A DNA stretch of 64,000 nucleotides. Source: JALYOK01 sp963840785. GTDB lineage: Bacteria > Pseudomonadota > Gammaproteobacteria > Burkholderiales > JALYOK01. How positions within the stretch are numbered: position 1 is the first letter of the stretch; each line of letters starts with the position of its first letter. A program made the translations under genes and the position numbers. Location of the stretch: positions 1-64,000 of the forward strand of contig CAWJAF010000014.1 of NCBI GenBank assembly GCA_963840785.1. The letters run 5' to 3'. The notes below the pieces were generated by a model. It made no database searches. It had not been told where the DNA came from and was given only the letters and a program-made list of their open reading frames with translations. Shown here one piece after another: positions 34,960 through 42,957 of the stretch.

Positions 34960-36096
34960 ATGGCCTACGTAACCGGCGTAGCCTGTACGCCCTTCGGCCG
35001 TCACGAAGGCAGCACCGCGCTCGGGTTGATGAGCGTTGCGGCACGTAGCGCCTTAATCAACGCGCAACTCAACGCGGCACAAATCGACGGTTTACTCACC
35101 GGTTACGCGACGACTTTCCCGCATTTGATGTTGGCTAATGTCGTCGCCGAACAGCTCGGCGTTCAGCCCGACTACTGCCACGCGATTCAATCTGGCGGCG
35201 CGAGCGGCTTGACTATGGTGATGCTGGCGCGCGAATTGGTTCGCAGCGGGCGCTGCAAAAATGTCTTGTGTGTCGCCGGGGAAAATCGCCTCACCGGCCA
35301 GACGCGCGATATGGCAATCCAATCCTTGTCGCAGGTCGGACACGCCGATTACGAAGTGCCGTTCGGGCCAACGGTGCCCGCCTATTACGCACTGCTTGCG
35401 GCGCGCTATTTGCACGAGCGAGGATTGAACGAAAGCGATCTTGCGGAATTCGCTGTGCTGATGCGCAATCACGCGCTCAGCCATTCCGGTGCTCACCAAC
35501 GTGAGCCGATTGATGTCAATGCCGTGTTGAATTCCAAAACGATTTCGTCGCCACTGAAATTGCTCGATTGTTGTCCGATTTCCGATGGTGCGGCAGCCGT
35601 TGTAGTTTCGTTAGAACCGCCAAGAGAAAATACAATTCGTATTCGCGGCGCCGGCCAAGCCCATCGCCATCAACATGTCAGCCAGATTAAGGATGTTCAG
35701 GCCACCGGCGCGAAAGCTGCGGCGGACTTGGCATTTCGCGAAGCGCATATCGAGCGTAAGCAAATTGAATATCTCGGCATTTACGATTCATTTACGATCA
35801 CGTTGATGATGTTGCTTGAGGAAATCGGTTTTGCTGCGCGCGGCGAATCGGCGACGAAAGTGCGCAATGGCGATTTTTCCGCGCAGGGCCAATTGCCTCT
35901 TAATACTCACGGCGGATTGTTGTCCTACGGCCATTGTGGTGTCGCAGGTGGCATGGCGCACTTGGTCGAAACCGTGTTGCAATTGTCCGGCAATGCGGGC
36001 GCGCGCCAGATCGCTGAACGCGAGTGGGCTTATGTGCACGCCGATGGTGGCGTGATGTCGGCCCACGTTGGCATGATTTTGCAAAGGGAGCGCTAG
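34960..36096 (+). CDS. Thiolase-superfamily protein lacking the nucleophilic cysteine (Ltp-type)
   Basis: 378 residues starting MAYVTGVACTPFGRHEGSTA, with the thiolase fold evident in the C-terminal motif NTHGGLLSYGHCGVAGGMAH. Where biosynthetic and degradative thiolases have their acyl-accepting cysteine, this protein reads HAIQSGGASGLTMVMLAREL, with glycine in place of cysteine. That pattern is shared with lipid-transfer-protein/SCP2-like members such as the Ltp2 aldolases of steroid side-chain degradation. These work with a DUF35 partner, and one is encoded two bases downstream. Retro-aldol cleavage or a scaffold role is therefore more likely than thiolysis. It is first of a five-gene CoA cluster. 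Confidence 0.85.
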   Translation: MAYVTGVACTPFGRHEGSTALGLMSVAARSALINAQLNAAQIDGLLTGYATTFPHLMLANVVAEQLGVQPDYCHAIQSGGASGLTMVMLARELVRSGRCKNVLCVAGENRLTGQTRDMAIQSLSQVGHADYEVPFGPTVPAYYALLAARYLHERGLNESDLAEFAVLMRNHALSHSGAHQREPIDVNAVLNSKTISSPLKLLDCCPISDGAAAVVVSLEPPRENTIRIRGAGQAHRHQHVSQIKDVQATGAKAAADLAFREAHIERKQIEYLGIYDSFTITLMMLLEEIGFAARGESATKVRNGDFSAQGQLPLNTHGGLLSYGHCGVAGGMAHLVETVLQLSGNAGARQIAEREWAYVHADGGVMSAHVGMILQRER

Positions 36097-36098
36097 CG

Positions 36099-36461
36099 AT
36101 GGAGATCTACGCGCAATACTTCTGGGCCGGTTGCAGCGAAGGCGAATTGCGCTTTCAACGCTGTGCCGATTGCAATCACGCCCAATTTTTTCCGCGCAGC
36201 CATTGCTTAAATTGCAATAGCGATCAAGTTGCATGGCATGCATCAAAAGGCGTTGGGACTATCTACAGCGTGACCCGCGTCGAGCGCGCGCCGAGTGACG
36301 AATTCCGCGCCCTTGTGCCCTACTCCATCGCGCTGGTAGATTTGGATGAAGGCATTCGCCTGATGGCGCACGCCAACCCCGCGCTCAACATCGGCAATAA
36401 AGTCCGCGTTACCTTCTTCAATCACAACAACCGCTCACTTCCACGTTTCGAACCCCTATGA
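36099..36461 (+). CDS. DUF35 zinc-ribbon/OB-fold protein, partner of the thiolase-like protein
   Basis: 120 residues from the ATG at 36099. An N-terminal rubredoxin-like zinc ribbon has four cysteines as C-x2-C then C-x2-C (RCADCNHAQFFPRSHCLNC). The OB-fold domain follows (GVGTIYSVTRVERAPSDEFR, VPYSIALVDLDEGIRLMAHA). Proteins of this family bind thiolase-type enzymes and gate acyl-CoA access; well-studied examples are ChsH2 and BbsA. The adjacent genes overlap or nearly touch, so the complex is expected to be made stoichiometrically. Confidence 0.9.
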   Translation: MEIYAQYFWAGCSEGELRFQRCADCNHAQFFPRSHCLNCNSDQVAWHASKGVGTIYSVTRVERAPSDEFRALVPYSIALVDLDEGIRLMAHANPALNIGNKVRVTFFNHNNRSLPRFEPL

Positions 36462-38563
36462 CCGACTTCGATTTATCCACGCTGTTGTCGCCGCGCTCGA
36501 TTGCTATTGTTGGCGCATCGGATAATCCTAACAAAATTGGCGGCCGCCCAATTCATTTCATGCAGCGTTTCGGCTATCGCGGCAAATTATTTCCGGTCAA
36601 TCCCGCACGAACTGAAGTGCAAGGGCTCAAGTCCTATCCGAATTTGGAAGCTTTACCGGAATCACCGGACTGCGTGCTTCTCGCCGTCGGTGGCGATGCC
36701 GCGTTACGAGCGATTCGCGATGCCGCGAAAATTGGCGCGAAGAGCATCGTCGTATCCGCGTCAGGCTTTGGCGAAACCGGCCCCGTCGGCCGCGCGATGC
36801 AGGACGAAATGGTACGTGTCGCACACAGCGCGGGCATGCGCATGATCGGGCCGAACTCTCAGGGACTCGCCAACTTTTCCTGCGGCGCAATCACCAGTTT
36901 CTCGACATTGTTTCTGGAGCGCCCACCCGCCGATGGGCCGGTTGCCATCGTCAGTCAATCGGGCGCCCTGTCGGTGGTGCCGTACGCGTTGCTGCGTGAT
37001 CGTGGCATCGGCGTGCGCCATGTTCACGCAACGGGAAATGAAGCAGATTTGTGTGTCGCTGAAATTGCTAACGCGGTCATCGACGACGAAGGCGTAAAGC
37101 TATTGTTGCTGTACTTAGAAAATTTCAATCGACCGGACACATTGGCTCGCGCCGCGGAGAAAGCTCGCGAGCGAGATATTCCAATCATCGCGTTGAAAGC
37201 CGGGCGCACGCAAAGCGGCGCGCAAATGGCGAGCTCCCACACGGGCGCGATGGCGACAGAGGATCGCATTGTCGATGTATTTATGGAAAAACACGGCATC
37301 CTGCGCGCGCGTGACGTTGGCGATTTAGTGAATAGCGCCGAGTTGTTTTTGTCAGGACGACGCCCTCGCGGACGACGTTTAGTGATGCTTAGCAATAGCG
37401 GCGCGAGTTGCGTCATGGCAGCCGATGCAGCGGATGATTTGCATTTGCCATTGGCAAAATTGAACACTACAACGCGCGAAAAATTAAAGGAATTGTTGCC
37501 GGGATTTTCTACCGCCGCGAATCCGATTGATCTGACCGCCTCGCTGCTTACGGATAGTAGTTTATTCGGCAAAGCCCTCGCCGTGATCGGTGCTGACGAA
37601 AACGTTGATATGGTGATGGCAGCCATTCCCGTCGCCGGCCAAGGTTACGATGTACCAAGTTACGCCGAGGCCGCCGCGGCATTTATCGAACAAACCGGCA
37701 AGCCTTTTGCATTCGCGTCGCCGCTCGCCGAAGTCGTCGACGAATTCAAAAAACAAAACGTGCCGAGCTTTTCTGACGAGCGCGTGGCGATGGAGTCGCT
37801 TGCACAACTAGCACAGCATGCCGGCCGCAGAGGCGCTTCCAGCGTGCCTCTACAAGCAGCCTTGCCTGTGACGCACGTCCCATCTGGCTCAGGGCCATAC
37901 CTCAGTGAAGCGGCAAGCCTATCGTGGCTTGCGGAGAATGGCATCGCCTGCGTACCGTTTCGACTTTGCAAAAGCGAAGCCGAGATTTGCAGCGCATTTC
38001 AAGCACTAGAAAAACCAGTTGTGATCAAAGCTTCATCGCCCGATGTGCCGCATAAATCGGAACACGGTTTGGTATTTTTAAATGTAACCGATGAGAAACG
38101 AGCGCTGGCGTGTTTCGCAGGCATCACGAAAAAGTTATCCGCGCTCGACGCAATCGATGAAGGCACGATTGTCGCAACTATGATCAAACCGCAACGAGAG
38201 CTTATGATTGGCGCTCGCATCGATCCACAATTCGGGCCGGTCGTCATGGTCGGAGACGGCGGGAAGTATGTCGAGGCGCTGCAAGACTTTGCGCTGTTGC
38301 TTGCGCCATTCACCAGCGACGATGTATTGCGCGCGTTGGATAAGTTACGCATCGCGCCGATTCTGCGCGGTACTCGTGGCGAAGCGCCGCTCGATATGCA
38401 CGCGTTCGCGCAAATGGCGGTACGCATCGGTGATGTATTGATGGCGTCGCAGGATCGTCTTGCGTCGATTGATCTTAATCCGGTGATGGTTTTGCCGCAG
38501 GGTAAAAATAAAGAGGAAACGGCATTCGCCGCTGACGGCCTCGTCGAATTGAAGCGAAGTTGA
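36458..38563 (+). CDS. ADP-forming acyl-CoA synthetase (acetyl-CoA synthetase/Pat-like fused subunits)
   Basis: 701 residues overlapping the DUF35 gene by four bases (ATGA). The N-terminal CoA-binding domain has SPRSIAIVGASDNPNKIGGR. The succinyl-CoA-synthetase-like ligase domain follows, with RMIGPNSQGLAN, PVAIVSQSGALS and the phospho-histidine motif SSHTGAMATEDRIV. The C-terminal ATP-grasp domain has KPVVIKASSPDVPHKSEHGL and IDPQFGPVVMVGDGGKYVEA. This fusion activates carboxylic acids to CoA thioesters with formation of ADP and phosphate. There is no GNAT acetyltransferase domain, so it is not a Pat protein acetylase. Substrate unknown; the cluster suggests a branched or cyclic acid. Confidence 0.9.
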   Translation: MTDFDLSTLLSPRSIAIVGASDNPNKIGGRPIHFMQRFGYRGKLFPVNPARTEVQGLKSYPNLEALPESPDCVLLAVGGDAALRAIRDAAKIGAKSIVVSASGFGETGPVGRAMQDEMVRVAHSAGMRMIGPNSQGLANFSCGAITSFSTLFLERPPADGPVAIVSQSGALSVVPYALLRDRGIGVRHVHATGNEADLCVAEIANAVIDDEGVKLLLLYLENFNRPDTLARAAEKARERDIPIIALKAGRTQSGAQMASSHTGAMATEDRIVDVFMEKHGILRARDVGDLVNSAELFLSGRRPRGRRLVMLSNSGASCVMAADAADDLHLPLAKLNTTTREKLKELLPGFSTAANPIDLTASLLTDSSLFGKALAVIGADENVDMVMAAIPVAGQGYDVPSYAEAAAAFIEQTGKPFAFASPLAEVVDEFKKQNVPSFSDERVAMESLAQLAQHAGRRGASSVPLQAALPVTHVPSGSGPYLSEAASLSWLAENGIACVPFRLCKSEAEICSAFQALEKPVVIKASSPDVPHKSEHGLVFLNVTDEKRALACFAGITKKLSALDAIDEGTIVATMIKPQRELMIGARIDPQFGPVVMVGDGGKYVEALQDFALLLAPFTSDDVLRALDKLRIAPILRGTRGEAPLDMHAFAQMAVRIGDVLMASQDRLASIDLNPVMVLPQGKNKEETAFAADGLVELKRS

Positions 38564-38610
38564 GCAAGTTTACGCTGACACGTCAGTTGTGGTCTTAAAC
38601 AACCCTACAT

Positions 38611-38636
38611 GAATTCCTCGCTTTCGCGGGAATGAC
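38611..38636. repeat. CATTCCCGCGAAAGCG-type repeat
   Basis: GAATTCCTCGCTTTCGCGGG followed by AATGAC is an inverted-orientation, slightly diverged copy of the GTCATTCCCGCGAAGGCGGG element found at 48781. Related copy at 44513. It abuts the start of the MaoC gene. Confidence 0.75.
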
Positions 38637-38643
38637 AGGATAC

Positions 38644-39522
38644 ATGACTATCGATTATCAAACACTAAAAAACTGGCGATTCCCAGAAATCGAACATACC
38701 TACACCGTCGAAGACACGATGCGCTACGCGCTGGCTGTCGGTGTCGGCCACGATCCGATGGATGAACGCGCGTTACGCTTCGTTACCGAATACGATTTGC
38801 AAGCATTGCCAACCATGGCTGTCGTTCTTGGCTATCCCGGTTTCTGGATGACCGATCCGCGCACCGGTATCGATTCCACGTTGATACTTCACGGCGAAGA
38901 AGCCGTAACTTTACATAAGCCTTTGCCGATCGCGGGCACCGTATTTTCGCGCCATACGATGAGGCACGTCATCGATAAGGGCGCGAACAAAGGCGCCGTT
39001 GTCATTTATGAAAAAGAGCTCTATGCAAATAAAGCCGGTGACCTATTGGCAACAATAAAACACACGGCATTTTGTCGCGGCGATGGTGGATTCAGCGCAA
39101 GGGACGCGGTCAGCGATCCCGGGCCCGCCGCGCCAAAGCCGATGCCAACAACCGCGCCAGATCTTATCTGCGATCTGCCGACCTTGCCGCAACAAGCCCT
39201 ACTCTATCGCTTGCTCGCCGACCGCAATCCATTGCATGCCTTGCCGAAAGCCGCTCTGGACGCGGGTTTCCAGCGTCCTATCTTGCATGGACTAGGCACT
39301 TACGGCGTCGTCGGGCACGCTTTGTTGAAAACACTTTGCAACTATCGGCCCGAAGGAATCAAACACCTTGGCGTTAGATTCACCGCTCCGGTATATCCTG
39401 GGGAAACGATTAGAACTGAAATTTGGAGTAAAGAAAATCCAATTCGCTTTCGTGCGAAGGCGCTTGAGCGGGACGTAACTGTAATCAACTACGGTGAATT
39501 TGCATTGGCATCTAAAGGCTAA
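38644..39522 (+). CDS. MaoC-family enoyl-CoA hydratase (double hot-dog)
   Basis: 292 residues from the ATG at 38644, the preferred start because the ATG at 38632 lies inside a repeat. The N-terminal half is a degenerate hot-dog (LQALPTMAVVLGYPGFWMTD) and the C-terminal half carries the hydratase-2 site DRNPLHALPKAALDAGFQRP then ILHGLGTYGVVGHALL, in which the catalytic Asp-x4-His pair is intact (D-R-N-P-L-H). The expected reaction is stereospecific hydration of a 2-enoyl-CoA to the R-3-hydroxyacyl-CoA, as in peroxisomal hydratase 2. It sits between the acyl-CoA synthetase and a crotonase, 80 bases after the former and three before the latter. Confidence 0.9.
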   Translation: MTIDYQTLKNWRFPEIEHTYTVEDTMRYALAVGVGHDPMDERALRFVTEYDLQALPTMAVVLGYPGFWMTDPRTGIDSTLILHGEEAVTLHKPLPIAGTVFSRHTMRHVIDKGANKGAVVIYEKELYANKAGDLLATIKHTAFCRGDGGFSARDAVSDPGPAAPKPMPTTAPDLICDLPTLPQQALLYRLLADRNPLHALPKAALDAGFQRPILHGLGTYGVVGHALLKTLCNYRPEGIKHLGVRFTAPVYPGETIRTEIWSKENPIRFRAKALERDVTVINYGEFALASKG

Positions 39523-39525
39523 CGA

Positions 39526-40332
39526 ATGACCAACACAAGCGTGAACGAAGAAAACGCTCGCCTCATTGTTGAACAGAAAAACGATGTTTTGCTGTTGACC
39601 ATTTCCAATCCGGCGCGACGCAATGCGCTGGGTCCCACGATTTATGAGAGTGGCATTGACGTTACTCGTGCTGCGTATGTCGACAATAAGATTCGCGCGA
39701 TTGTATTGACCGGCGCCGACGGCCAATTTTGTGGCGGCGGAAATTTACATCGCCTTAAGCAAACACGCGTAGGCCCCACGAGCGTGCAGTTCGACGGCAT
39801 CTCAAAATTCCACAACTGGATTGAAGCAATACGCGATTGCCCGAAGCCGGTGATCGCCGCAGTTGAAGGTGCATGCGCGGGTGGCGGATTTTCTTTAGCG
39901 CTGGCGTGTGATCTGATCGTGGCGGCGGAAAACGCCAAGTTCGTCATGAGTTATATCAAAGTCGGGCTCACGCCCGATGGTGGCGCCAGTCATTCGTTAT
40001 TCAATTTAATGCCACGACAACTTGCGCTGGAATTGTTGCTCGACGCGGAACCGATTTCGTCGCAACGCTTATATCAACTCGGCGTAGCCAATCGCGTGAC
40101 CACGCCAGGAACCGCGCTGGATGTGGCTCTCCAATGGGCGAATAAGATTTCCCAAGGCCCGCAGCACGCCACACAGCGCATCAAACAGCTGCTGCAGGCC
40201 GCGCCACAAAACAATCTTCCAAGCCAAATGGCGTTAGAACGCGATAACTTTATCGCAAGTCTTTTTGATCCGGAATGCGGCGAAGGTATTGATGCATTTC
40301 TTGAAAAACGCAAATCTATTTTTCCGCGTTAG
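39526..40332 (+). CDS. Crotonase-family enoyl-CoA hydratase/isomerase
   Basis: 268 residues starting MTNTSVNEENARLIVEQKND. The oxyanion-hole signature GQFCGGGNLHRLK and the segment EGACAGGGFSLALACDLIVA are present. The catalytic region KVGLTPDGGASHSLFNLMPR has Asp where simple hydratases have Glu, as in PaaG-like and ring-opening family members. The C-terminus GEGIDAFLEKRKSIFPR is normal. Last gene of the thiolase-like/DUF35/acyl-CoA synthetase/MaoC cluster. The exact reaction is not predictable. Confidence 0.88.
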   Translation: MTNTSVNEENARLIVEQKNDVLLLTISNPARRNALGPTIYESGIDVTRAAYVDNKIRAIVLTGADGQFCGGGNLHRLKQTRVGPTSVQFDGISKFHNWIEAIRDCPKPVIAAVEGACAGGGFSLALACDLIVAAENAKFVMSYIKVGLTPDGGASHSLFNLMPRQLALELLLDAEPISSQRLYQLGVANRVTTPGTALDVALQWANKISQGPQHATQRIKQLLQAAPQNNLPSQMALERDNFIASLFDPECGEGIDAFLEKRKSIFPR

Positions 40333-40381
40333 GGCTGGTTGCTGCATCCGCTTTGCTGGTTCTTTCTTAAATCGCCGATTT

Positions 40382-41128
40382 TCATTTTTCATTCGCATCC
40401 AGCCAAATTAACGCGGCCATTCGGCCGGTTTGGCCATCGCGTCGAAACGAATAGAATTGCTCCGCGTCGCGGTAAGTACAGTAGTCGTCTCCATAGATTT
40501 CTTCAACACCCATGCGCCGCAACCGCAATTGCGCAAGCTCGTAGAGATTGGCCAACCATTTTCCATCCGTTGTTGGCATAAATGCCGTTATCGCGTTGTA
40601 ATCATCGTCGATAAAAACATCGCGAACATCGTTGCCTACTTCATAATGCGAGGGACCGATCGCCGGACCGAGATAGACCACCAGCTCCGGCGGCGGCACG
40701 CGCATCGCGGCCACGGTATTTTCGATCACCGATTGACTCAAACCGCGCCAGCCCGCATGCACCGCTGCGACCTTGCTACCGTTGCGATCGCAAATCAACA
40801 CGGGCAAGCAGTCCGCGGTCAGTATCGCGCACACCACGCCGTTTTTCTCGGTAAAGGAAGCGTCCGCTTCAACGCCGCAATTGACCGCGTCGGCTGCAAC
40901 GACATGTGTGCCATGGACTTGCCGTAGCCACACGGGATCGGACGGAAGATAGACTTTTAGCAACGCGCGATTCGACGCGACATCGCCCGGTGCGTCGCCC
41001 ACATGGTCGCCCAGGTTTAAGCCGGCAAAGGGCGCACGGCTGACGCCGCCGTCGCGGGTCGTCACGAATGCCTTGACCCACGGCGGTGCGGGCCAATCGG
41101 GAACGATCCAATCACGAGCGATGCTCAT
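40382..41128 (-). CDS. pgeF: Multicopper-type polyphenol oxidase PgeF (YfiH, laccase domain)
   Basis: 248 residues from the ATG at 41128, which overlaps the rluD stop by four bases (ATGA). The family active-site residues are visible: LRQVHGTHVVAAD, CAILTADCLPVLICD and AAVHAGWRGLSQSVIENTV, giving the conserved His, Cys and His zinc ligands, with GPAIGPSHYEVGNDV after them. Members remove mis-incorporated residues during peptidoglycan synthesis or act as purine nucleoside phosphorylases. The gene commonly follows rluD. Confidence 0.93.
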   Translation of the reverse strand: MSIARDWIVPDWPAPPWVKAFVTTRDGGVSRAPFAGLNLGDHVGDAPGDVASNRALLKVYLPSDPVWLRQVHGTHVVAADAVNCGVEADASFTEKNGVVCAILTADCLPVLICDRNGSKVAAVHAGWRGLSQSVIENTVAAMRVPPPELVVYLGPAIGPSHYEVGNDVRDVFIDDDYNAITAFMPTTDGKWLANLYELAQLRLRRMGVEEIYGDDYCTYRDAEQFYSFRRDGQTGRMAALIWLDANEK

Positions 41129-42126
41129 GCGGCCTCCTGCCGCAATACTTCTAATAATTTTGCCATGTCTTCTGGTAATGGCGCATGCCACTCCATTTGC
41201 TTTGTCGATGACGGATGAATCAAGCCCAAACGCGTTGCGTGTAGCGCTTGTCTGCCAAACGTCTTGATCGCTTTTTGCAATTCCGGATGCAGCGCGCGCG
41301 CTTTACCGCGATACACGATATCGCCGAGTAGCGCATGGCCGATCGAACGCATATGTACCCGAATCTGATGGGTTCGACCTGTTTCCAGCCGGCATGAAAG
41401 CAAGGTGTTTTGCGCAAAACCTTCCATCGGCTGGTAATGCGTAATCGCCGCTTTGCCGTTCGGTACGATCGCCATTTTTAGACGATCGCGCGGATCGCGG
41501 CCAATTGGCGCGTCAACACTTCCACCGACAGCGATCGCACCTTCGACGATTGCCAAATATTCCCGTTTCACAGTACGACCTTGCAATTGACGCACCAAAT
41601 GCGTTTGCGATTCTAAGGTTTTCGCAACGACCAACAAACCGCTGGTATCTTTATCCAGTCGATGTACGATCCCGGCCCGCGGCAAGGTTTTTAATTTGGG
41701 TGCGTGATGCAAAAGTGCGTTGAGCATAGTGCCCTCCCAATTGCCGCTACCGGGGTGCACCACCAATCCCGGCGGCTTGTTGATGACCAGTAAAGTGTCA
41801 TCTTCATAGGCAATTTCCAGATCAATATCCTCGGCACGAAACGACAATTCTTCGGCGCTCGCCTGGGGAGACACTTTGACCCGCTCGCCGCCGAATACCT
41901 TTAGCTTCGCGCTTGCATTAACGCGATCGATGTCGACAAAACCCGCCTTGATCCAGCTTTGAAGCCGACTGCGCGAGTGTTGCGGAATCATCAGCGCGAG
42001 CACTTGATCGAAGCGCATTCCCGCATATTCTTCGGAAATCGTGAAACTTATTACCTCGTCCGGCGCGGGCGATGCGGTATAATTTGCATCACTTTTCGTA
42101 GTGTCATTTTCACTGGATATTGCCAT
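41125..42126 (-). CDS. rluD: 23S rRNA pseudouridine synthase RluD
   Basis: 333 residues from the ATG at 42126. An N-terminal S4 RNA-binding domain (MRFDQVLALMIPQHSRSRLQ, SWIKAGFVDIDRVNASAKLK) precedes the RluA-type catalytic domain with PPGLVVHPGSGNWEGTMLNA and the active-site aspartate in AGIVHRLDKDTSGLLVVAKT, then LETGRTHQIRVHMRSIGHAL. It modifies helix 69 of 23S rRNA. Its start codon overlaps that of the divergent bamD at a shared CATG. A GTG 17 codons upstream is possible but would lie well inside bamD. Confidence 0.94.
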   Translation of the reverse strand: MAISSENDTTKSDANYTASPAPDEVISFTISEEYAGMRFDQVLALMIPQHSRSRLQSWIKAGFVDIDRVNASAKLKVFGGERVKVSPQASAEELSFRAEDIDLEIAYEDDTLLVINKPPGLVVHPGSGNWEGTMLNALLHHAPKLKTLPRAGIVHRLDKDTSGLLVVAKTLESQTHLVRQLQGRTVKREYLAIVEGAIAVGGSVDAPIGRDPRDRLKMAIVPNGKAAITHYQPMEGFAQNTLLSCRLETGRTHQIRVHMRSIGHALLGDIVYRGKARALHPELQKAIKTFGRQALHATRLGLIHPSSTKQMEWHAPLPEDMAKLLEVLRQEAA

Positions 42127-42892
42127 GCGCTCGAGTATATCGTTTCTTGTCCTGTCATTGTACGGCGCGCTTCTCACCGGCTGCGGCCTGAATCAAGAAA
42201 AAGCGGATCCAACTAAAGACTGGTCGCCTCAGCGCATTTATTCCGAAGCAAAATCGGAAATCGCCAGTGGCAATAACGACAAAGGCATCAAGCTGCTGGA
42301 AACATTGCAAGCGCGCTATCCCTACGGCCGCTTTGCACAGCAGGCGCAGCTCGATGAAGCCTATGCCTATTACAAAGCCGACGAAGTGCCTCAGGCCTTG
42401 GCTGCGGCGGACCGCTTTATCAAATTGCATCCGAATCATCCAAACGTCGATTACGCTTTTTATCTGAAAGGGCTGTGCAATTTCCGCGACGATCTCGGCC
42501 CGCTTGGTTTTTTCTCTACCGATGATTTGGCAGAACGCGATCCGAAGGCGGCTAAAGATTCTTTCGATACTTTCCGCGAGCTAGTCACACGCTACCCGGA
42601 AAGCCGCTATGCACCTGACGCGATCAAGCGCATGAACTATCTGGTGAACGCACTTGCCACTCACGAAGTAAAAGTCGCCGACTATTACTTCCGACGCGGC
42701 GCCTACGTCGCGGCGGCGAATCGTGCACAAGAGGCATTGAACACTTACCCACAGGCGCCTGCTCTGGAAGAAGCGCTAAATATCATGGTACGATCATACG
42801 AAGCAATGGGGCTGAAAGATCTAGCCGCCGACGCTAACAAAGTCCTTCAGAAAAATTTTCCGCAAAGTAAGTTATTGGGCGGCAAGTCCTAG
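42125..42892 (+). CDS. bamD: Outer-membrane assembly lipoprotein BamD
   Basis: 255 residues from the ATG at 42125. A lipoprotein signal (SISFLVLSLYGALLTGC, lipobox LTGC) is followed by five TPR-like repeats, including RIYSEAKSEIASGNNDKGIK, RYPYGRFAQQAQLDEAYAYY, KLHPNHPNVDYAFYLKGLCN and RYPESRYAPDAIKRMNYLVN. It belongs to the BAM complex that inserts beta-barrel proteins. It is divergent from rluD, as in many beta- and gammaproteobacteria, but here with no spacer at all; a GTG eight codons upstream is the only other start. Confidence 0.95.
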   Translation: MRSSISFLVLSLYGALLTGCGLNQEKADPTKDWSPQRIYSEAKSEIASGNNDKGIKLLETLQARYPYGRFAQQAQLDEAYAYYKADEVPQALAAADRFIKLHPNHPNVDYAFYLKGLCNFRDDLGPLGFFSTDDLAERDPKAAKDSFDTFRELVTRYPESRYAPDAIKRMNYLVNALATHEVKVADYYFRRGAYVAAANRAQEALNTYPQAPALEEALNIMVRSYEAMGLKDLAADANKVLQKNFPQSKLLGGKS

Positions 42893-42957
42893 CAGTTTTC
42901 GCTTTGTAAGCCTTCGCCTCGAAGGTCGACTACTGCAAGTCCATTTCGGGAGCAGGC

